Shown: in pieces, positions 4,231-9,139 of the stretch
How the letters are laid out: each line of letters begins with the position of its first letter
Position numbering within the stretch: the first letter of the stretch is position 1
Source of the DNA: Sutterella sp.
GTDB lineage: Bacteria; Pseudomonadota; Gammaproteobacteria; Burkholderiales; Burkholderiaceae_F
Assembly: GCA_019410445.1 (NCBI GenBank)
Contig: DXSO01000023.1
Coordinates: 1-9,139 of the forward strand
DNA length: 9,139 nucleotides
Reading direction: 5' to 3'
Position numbers and translations under genes: made by a program
The notes under the pieces: model-generated
What the model was told of the DNA's origin: nothing
Seen by the model: only the letters and a program-made list of their open reading frames with translations
Database searches by the model: none

Positions 4231-7200
4231 ATGTCGTACTCGTTCACTGAAAAGAAGCGTATTCGGAAGAGTTTTGCCACACGTCCGAGCGTCCTTGAAG
4301 TGCCCTCCCTGCTGGAAACGCAGCTTCGTAGCTACGAAGAGTTCCTGCAGGCCGATGTCAAGCCCGAAAGCCGTAAAAATGTCGGGCTGCAGTCGGCATT
4401 CACTTCCATTTTCCCGATCACCAGCCACAATGGCTATGCTCGTCTGAAGTTCTTGAGCTACAGACTCGAGCAGCCCGAATTCGATGTGGCAGAGTGCCAG
4501 CTGCGCGGTTTGACTTATGCTTCCGCGCTGCGTGCTCGTATTCAACTCGAAATTTTCGATCGTGACGCGGCCAAGCCCGGCACGGTTAAGGAAATTCGCG
4601 AAAACGAAGTCTACATGGGCGAAATTCCGCTCATGACGGAAAAGGCTTCCTTTATCGTCAATGGATCCGAACGCGTTATCGTCAGCCAGCTGCACCGCTC
4701 TCCTGGCATCTTCTTCGAACACGATAAGGGCAAAACCCACTCTTCGGGTAAATTGCTCTTTAGCGCCCGTGTGATTCCCTACCGTGGCTCCTGGCTTGAC
4801 TTTGAATTCGACCCGAAGGACATCGTGTACTTCCGTGTCGACCGTCGCCGCAAGATGCCCGGTACGATTCTGTTGAAAGCCATCGGTTTGACGCCCGAGG
4901 AAATCCTTGAGCGTTTCTATGACTTCGACACCTTCCGCCTGACGCAGAAGTCGGCGAGCCTGCACTTCACCCCGCAGCGCCTGCAGGGTGAAACGGCTCA
5001 GTTTGAAATCAAGGACAAGGACGGCGAAACGATCGTCGCCAAGGACAAGCGCATCACCGCTCGTCATGTTCGCTTGATGGAAAAGGCCGGCATTAAGGAA
5101 ATCGCCGTTCCGGACGACTTCCTGATTGGCCGCGTGTTGGCTCAGGCCATCTACAACAAGGAAACCGGCGAGAAGATCGCTGACGCAAACGACGAAATCA
5201 CTGCAGATACGCTTGCCGTGCTGCGTGAGATGCGCGTGCGGACGATTCAGACGCTCTTTACCAATGAGCTTGATCGTGGTTCCTACATTTCCGATACGCT
5301 GCGTATTGACGACGTTCCCGACACAATGTCGGCTCGTATCGCCATCTATCGCATGATGCGTCCGGGCGAGCCGCCCACGGAAGACGCGGTTGAAGGCTTG
5401 TTCAATCGTTTGTTCTTCGATACCGAAGCGTATGACCTGTCTCGTGTTGGCCGTATGAAGGTCAACGCCCGCTTTGGTCGTGAGTCGTCCGAAGGCTCCA
5501 TGACGCTTACCAATGAGGACATCATCGATACGATGCAGGTTCTTGTTGCGTTGCGCAACGGTGCCGACCAAGTTGTGCTCACCGATGCCGAAGGCAATAA
5601 GCGTACGGTGGAAATTCACGGCGTTGACGATATCGACCATTTGGGTAATCGTCGCGTTCGCTGCGTTGGTGAATTGACCGAAAATCAGTTCCGTTCCGGT
5701 CTCGTTCGCGTTGAGCGCGCTGTGCGCGAGCGTTTGAGCTCGGCTGAAAGCGACGGACTCACTCCGCAGGATCTGATCAACTCCAAGCCGATTTCGGCTG
5801 CAATCCGTGAATTCTTCGGCTCTTCTCAGCTGTCCCAGTTCATGGATCAGACCAACCCGCTGTCGGAAATCACGCACAAGCGCCGTATTTCGGCTCTTGG
5901 TCCGGGCGGTCTGACTCGCGAACGTGCCGGCTTTGAAGTGCGCGACGTGCACGCCACGCACTACGGTCGTGTCTGTCCGATTGAGACGCCTGAAGGTCCG
6001 AACATCGGTCTGATCAACTCGTTGGCTCTGTATGCTCGCCTGAACGACTACGGCTTCCTTGAAACGCCGTACCGCAAGGTTGAAAACGGTGTCGCTCTCA
6101 AGGGCAAGGAAAACATCCACTATCTGTCGGCCATCGAAGAAGGCAACTATGTGATTGCTCAGGCTAACGCCGATATGGATGAAAACGGCAAGCTCATCGG
6201 TGAACTCGTCAGTGCTCGTGAAAACGGCGAATTCATCATGGCTTCGCCTGACCGCATCCAGTACATGGACGTGGCGCCGGCTCAGATCGTTTCCGTGGCA
6301 GCTTCCTTGATTCCGTTCCTGGAACACGACGACGCAAACCGTGCATTGATGGGTTCCAACATGCAGCGTCAGGGCGTGCCCTGTCTGCGTCCGGAAAAGC
6401 CTGTCGTGGGTACCGGCGTGGAACGTACCGTGGCTGTAGACTCTAAGGCAACCGTGCAGGCCAAGCGCGGCGGCATGATCGAATACGTTGATGCCAACCG
6501 TATCGTGGTTCGCGTCAACGACGAAGAAAGCGTTGCCGGTGAAGTGGGTGTGGATATCTACACGCTGCAGAAGTTCACGCGTTCCAACGGTTCGACGACG
6601 CTCAATCAGCGTCCGATCGTCAAGAAGGGTGACGTTATTGCTGCCGGGGACGTGCTCGCCGACGGTGCTTCGACCGATATGGGTGAACTTGCCCTCGGTC
6701 AGAACATGCTGATCGCCTTTATGCCCTGGAACGGCTACAACTACGAAGACTCGGTGTTGATTTCCGAGCGTGTTGTGGCTGATGACCGCTACACCTCAAT
6801 TCACATCGAAGAGCTCGATGTGGTTGCTCGCGACACCAAGCTCGGACCGGAAGACATCACTCGAGACATCTCGAACTTGTCTGAAAATCAGCTCAGCCGT
6901 CTCGATGACTCCGGTATCGTGTTTATCGGTGCTGAAGTTTCTGCCGGCGACGTGCTTGTCGGTAAGGTCACTCCCAAGGGTGAAACCCAGCTCACGCCGG
7001 AAGAAAAGCTGCTGCGCGTGATCTTCGGCGAGAAGGCAAGCGACGTGAAGGATACGAGCCTGCGTGTGCCGTCCGGCATGACCGGCACGGTTATCGACGT
7101 GCAGGTGTTTACTCGCGAAGGCGTTGAAAAGGACAAGCGCGCTCGCTCAATCATTGACGAACAGCTCAAGCGTTATGAAAAGGACTTGAAGGACACGCTT

Positions 7201-8412
7201 CGCATTGTTGAAGACGACGTGTTCTCCCGTCTGCGCCGCCAGCTCGTGGGTCGTGTGGCCAGCGGCGGTCCCGCCGGTATCCAAGCCGGTACGACGCTTA
7301 CGGCTGATTTGCTGCAGGCCATTACGGGTTACGACCTCTTTGAAATCCGCATGGAAAGCGAAGAGGATCAGACCATCATTGATTTGGCCCGCAAGGTTGT
7401 TGACGACAAACGCGACGAGAACAAGGAACTGTTCGCCCGCAAGAGCGACAAGCTCAATCGCGGTGACGAACTGCCCCCGGGCGTGCTCAAGATGGTCAAG
7501 GTGTTCATCGCCGAGAAGCGCCGTCTGCAGCCGGGTGACAAGATGTCCGGTCGTCACGGTAACAAGGGTGTGGTCTCCAAGATCTGCCCGGTTGAAGACA
7601 TGCCGTACATGGCCGACGGTCGTCCCGCCGACATCTGCCTGAACCCGCTCGGTGTGCCGTCTCGTATGAACATCGGTCAGATTCTCGAAGTTCATTTGGG
7701 TTGGGCTGCCAAGGGTATCGGTTGGCGTATTGCCGAAATGCTCAAGACCGAGCAGGCCAAGCAGATTCGTGCTTTCTTGAACGAGGTTTATAACCGTACC
7801 GGCAAGAAGGAAGATCTCGACAGTCTCAACGATGAAGAGCTGATGACGTTGGCCAAGAACCTGGCCAATGGCATGCCGTTTGCAACGCCGGTGTTTGACG
7901 GTGCAAGCGAAGAGCAGATTCGCATGATGCTCGATTTGGCCTTCCCGGATGAAGAAGCCAAGAAGCTGCAGCTGACGCCGGCCAAGACGCAGGCAACGCT
8001 GTACGACGGCCGTACGGGTGAAGCATTCGATCGTCCCGTGACCGTTGGCTTCATGCACTTCTTGAAGCTGCACCACTTGGTTGACGACAAGATGCACGCT
8101 CGCTCCACGGGTCCGTACTCGCTCGTCACGCAGCAGCCTCTGGGCGGTAAGGCACAGTTCGGCGGCCAGCGTTTCGGCGAAATGGAAGTGTGGGCTCTGG
8201 AAGCTTACGGTGCCAGCTATGTGCTGCAGGAAATGCTTACGGTCAAGTCCGACGACGTCAATGGACGTACCAAGGTGTACGAAAACATCGTCGGCGGCGA
8301 ACACAAGATCGATGCGGGCATGCCCGAATCGTTCAACGTCCTGGTCAAGGAAATCCGTTCGCTCGGCATTGACATTGATCTCGTGAAAAACGAAGACTCT
8401 TCGAAGGAATAA
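4231..8412 (+). CDS. rpoB: DNA-directed RNA polymerase subunit beta
   Basis: The beta subunit forms one pincer of RNA polymerase and part of the catalytic centre and RNA channel. The 1393-aa product is longer than the 1342 aa of Escherichia coli but normal for Betaproteobacteria. Recognisable in order: SQLHRSPGIFFEHDKGK in the N-terminal half; the rifampicin region FFGSSQLSQFMDQTNPLSE at 528-546 continuing to GPGGLTRERAG; ETPEGPNIGL near 585; NYEDS at 837-841; GDKMSGRHGNKG near 1102-1113 with K1104 and K1112 matching catalytic-centre lysines K1065 and K1073; and EVWALEAYGASY from 1319. D539, H549 and S554 match D516, H526 and S531, so the common resistance positions are wild type. ATG 4231 is preferred over TTG 4216 because GGAG is at 4222-4225 and MxYSFTEKKRIRK is the family start. 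Confidence 0.98.
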   Translation: MSYSFTEKKRIRKSFATRPSVLEVPSLLETQLRSYEEFLQADVKPESRKNVGLQSAFTSIFPITSHNGYARLKFLSYRLEQPEFDVAECQLRGLTYASALRARIQLEIFDRDAAKPGTVKEIRENEVYMGEIPLMTEKASFIVNGSERVIVSQLHRSPGIFFEHDKGKTHSSGKLLFSARVIPYRGSWLDFEFDPKDIVYFRVDRRRKMPGTILLKAIGLTPEEILERFYDFDTFRLTQKSASLHFTPQRLQGETAQFEIKDKDGETIVAKDKRITARHVRLMEKAGIKEIAVPDDFLIGRVLAQAIYNKETGEKIADANDEITADTLAVLREMRVRTIQTLFTNELDRGSYISDTLRIDDVPDTMSARIAIYRMMRPGEPPTEDAVEGLFNRLFFDTEAYDLSRVGRMKVNARFGRESSEGSMTLTNEDIIDTMQVLVALRNGADQVVLTDAEGNKRTVEIHGVDDIDHLGNRRVRCVGELTENQFRSGLVRVERAVRERLSSAESDGLTPQDLINSKPISAAIREFFGSSQLSQFMDQTNPLSEITHKRRISALGPGGLTRERAGFEVRDVHATHYGRVCPIETPEGPNIGLINSLALYARLNDYGFLETPYRKVENGVALKGKENIHYLSAIEEGNYVIAQANADMDENGKLIGELVSARENGEFIMASPDRIQYMDVAPAQIVSVAASLIPFLEHDDANRALMGSNMQRQGVPCLRPEKPVVGTGVERTVAVDSKATVQAKRGGMIEYVDANRIVVRVNDEESVAGEVGVDIYTLQKFTRSNGSTTLNQRPIVKKGDVIAAGDVLADGASTDMGELALGQNMLIAFMPWNGYNYEDSVLISERVVADDRYTSIHIEELDVVARDTKLGPEDITRDISNLSENQLSRLDDSGIVFIGAEVSAGDVLVGKVTPKGETQLTPEEKLLRVIFGEKASDVKDTSLRVPSGMTGTVIDVQVFTREGVEKDKRARSIIDEQLKRYEKDLKDTLRIVEDDVFSRLRRQLVGRVASGGPAGIQAGTTLTADLLQAITGYDLFEIRMESEEDQTIIDLARKVVDDKRDENKELFARKSDKLNRGDELPPGVLKMVKVFIAEKRRLQPGDKMSGRHGNKGVVSKICPVEDMPYMADGRPADICLNPLGVPSRMNIGQILEVHLGWAAKGIGWRIAEMLKTEQAKQIRAFLNEVYNRTGKKEDLDSLNDEELMTLAKNLANGMPFATPVFDGASEEQIRMMLDLAFPDEEAKKLQLTPAKTQATLYDGRTGEAFDRPVTVGFMHFLKLHHLVDDKMHARSTGPYSLVTQQPLGGKAQFGGQRFGEMEVWALEAYGASYVLQEMLTVKSDDVNGRTKVYENIVGGEHKIDAGMPESFNVLVKEIRSLGIDIDLVKNEDSSKE

Positions 8413-8418
8413 ACCAGC

Positions 8419-9139
8419 ATGAATCTGATTCGTGACATGTTCCGTCAGTCGATGGCTGACGAACACTTCGACGCCATTAAGATCGGCATCGCTTCTCCCG
8501 AGAAGATCCGTTCGTGGTCTTTCGGCGAGGTCAAGAAGCCCGAGACGATCAACTATCGTACCTTCAAGCCTGAACGCGACGGCTTGTTCTGTGCCAAGAT
8601 CTTCGGGCCGATCAAGGATTACGAGTGCTTGTGCGGCAAGTACAAGCGACTCAAGCACCGTGGTGTCGTGTGTGAAAAGTGCGGCGTGGAAGTGACGCTT
8701 TCCAAGGTGCGTCGTGAACGTATGGGCCACATCGAGCTGGCCAGCCCGGTTGCGCACATTTGGTTCTTGAAGAGCCTTCCGTCGCGCATGGGCATGGTGC
8801 TCGATATCCCGCTGCGCGATATCGAACGCGTGCTTTATTTTGAAGCTTACTGTGTGGTCGATCCGGGACTTACCCCGCTCGAACGCGGTCAGTTGCTCAC
8901 TGAAGAAGAACTTATCCGCAAGACGGAAGAGTTCGGCAACGACTTCAAGGCAATGATGGGTGCAGAGGCTATTCGTGAGCTGCTGCACAACATCGACATC
9001 GATCTTGAGGTTTCCAACCTGCGTCAGGAACTGTCTGCAACGACTTCCGAGGCCAAGATCAAGAAGTTTGCCAAGCGACTGAAGGTGCTTGAAGGCTTCC
9101 AGCGCTCCGGCATCAAGCCCGAGTGGATGATTCTGGAAG
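8419..9139 (+). CDS. rpoC: DNA-directed RNA polymerase subunit beta', N-terminal part (3' cut by window)
   Basis: The visible 240 codons are the beta' N-terminus, which forms the clamp base and the zinc-binding domain next to the RNA exit channel. The product starts MNLIRDMFRQSMADEHFD. The zinc ligands C70 and C72 (CLCGKYKR) and C85 and C88 (CEKCGVEV) are all present at the same positions as in Escherichia coli. RRERMGHIELASPVAHIWF, FLKSLPSRMG and KPEWMI also match the family. The frame stays open to the last base, so this is a window cut and not a truncation. The catalytic NADFDGD motif lies beyond the window. AAGGAA at 8404-8409 overlaps the rpoB 3' end and the gap is 6 bases, indicating one transcript and probably coupled, near-equal synthesis. 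Confidence 0.97.
   Translation, partial: MNLIRDMFRQSMADEHFDAIKIGIASPEKIRSWSFGEVKKPETINYRTFKPERDGLFCAKIFGPIKDYECLCGKYKRLKHRGVVCEKCGVEVTLSKVRRERMGHIELASPVAHIWFLKSLPSRMGMVLDIPLRDIERVLYFEAYCVVDPGLTPLERGQLLTEEELIRKTEEFGNDFKAMMGAEAIRELLHNIDIDLEVSNLRQELSATTSEAKIKKFAKRLKVLEGFQRSGIKPEWMILE

Noticed and set aside
5809..5900. Rifampicin-resistance substitutions in rpoB
   Set aside because: D539, H549 and S554 match the sensitive residues D516, H526 and S531 of Escherichia coli. The Thr at 541 in MDQTNPL is normal variation as far as I know.
4081..6327. 748-codon open frame on the minus strand across the rpoB leader and first half of rpoB
   Set aside because: It is antisense to an unmistakable rpoB. 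Long antisense frames are expected where codon bias is strong, and the translation shows no recognisable family.
7147..8988. 613-codon open frame on the minus strand across the end of rpoB and start of rpoC
   Set aside because: It is antisense to two conserved genes and shows the same codon-bias effect, with no domain or ribosome-binding site that would support it.

Overview
This window is a conserved chromosomal translation and transcription locus, all on the + strand. In order it holds: the 3' end of tuf (EF-Tu), tRNA-Trp(CCA), secE, nusG, rplK (L11), rplA (L1), rplJ (L10), rplL (L7/L12), rpoB (beta) and the first 240 codons of rpoC (beta'). The order tuf - trnW - secE - nusG - rplKAJL - rpoBC is typical of Proteobacteria. 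The three-helix SecE, the long beta subunit (1393 aa) and the style of NusG and L10 point to a betaproteobacterium. A Burkholderiales gut lineage such as Sutterellaceae is my best guess, but it is inferred from memory of sequence style and not from a search.

Region by region. Positions 1-305 hold the end of tuf, a 13-bp hairpin ending three bases before tRNA-Trp, the tRNA, and a terminator-like hairpin. Positions 306-1351 hold secE and nusG, separated by an 89-base spacer with a perfect 8-bp GC stem. Positions 1352-1491 hold the probable rplK promoter (extended -10) and a short leader that folds into a likely L1-binding operator. rplK and rplA follow with a 2-base gap, so they are probably translationally coupled. 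The 338-base spacer 2616-2953 has no gene. It is nearly filled with hairpins and contains a multi-branched element that is the likely L10-(L12)n feedback site ahead of rplJ and rplL. The 310-base spacer 3921-4230 also has no gene. It holds two hairpins, a good sigma70-type promoter, and then a large GC-rich hairpin with a T-run that looks like an attenuator before rpoB. rpoB and rpoC are 6 bases apart.

How the genes work together: EF-Tu and tRNA-Trp serve elongation; SecE is the small SecYEG subunit; NusG binds RNA polymerase and couples it to ribosomes or Rho; L11, L1, L10 and L7/L12 build the L1 stalk and the GTPase-associated stalk of the 50S subunit; beta and beta' form the polymerase catalytic core. 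The interesting content lies in the non-coding spacers, which appear to carry separate controls for L11-L1, L10-L12 and the polymerase subunits. I see no mobile element, CRISPR array, prophage, toxin or defence system, and no evidence for a previously undescribed system. All structures were paired by eye; none was computed.
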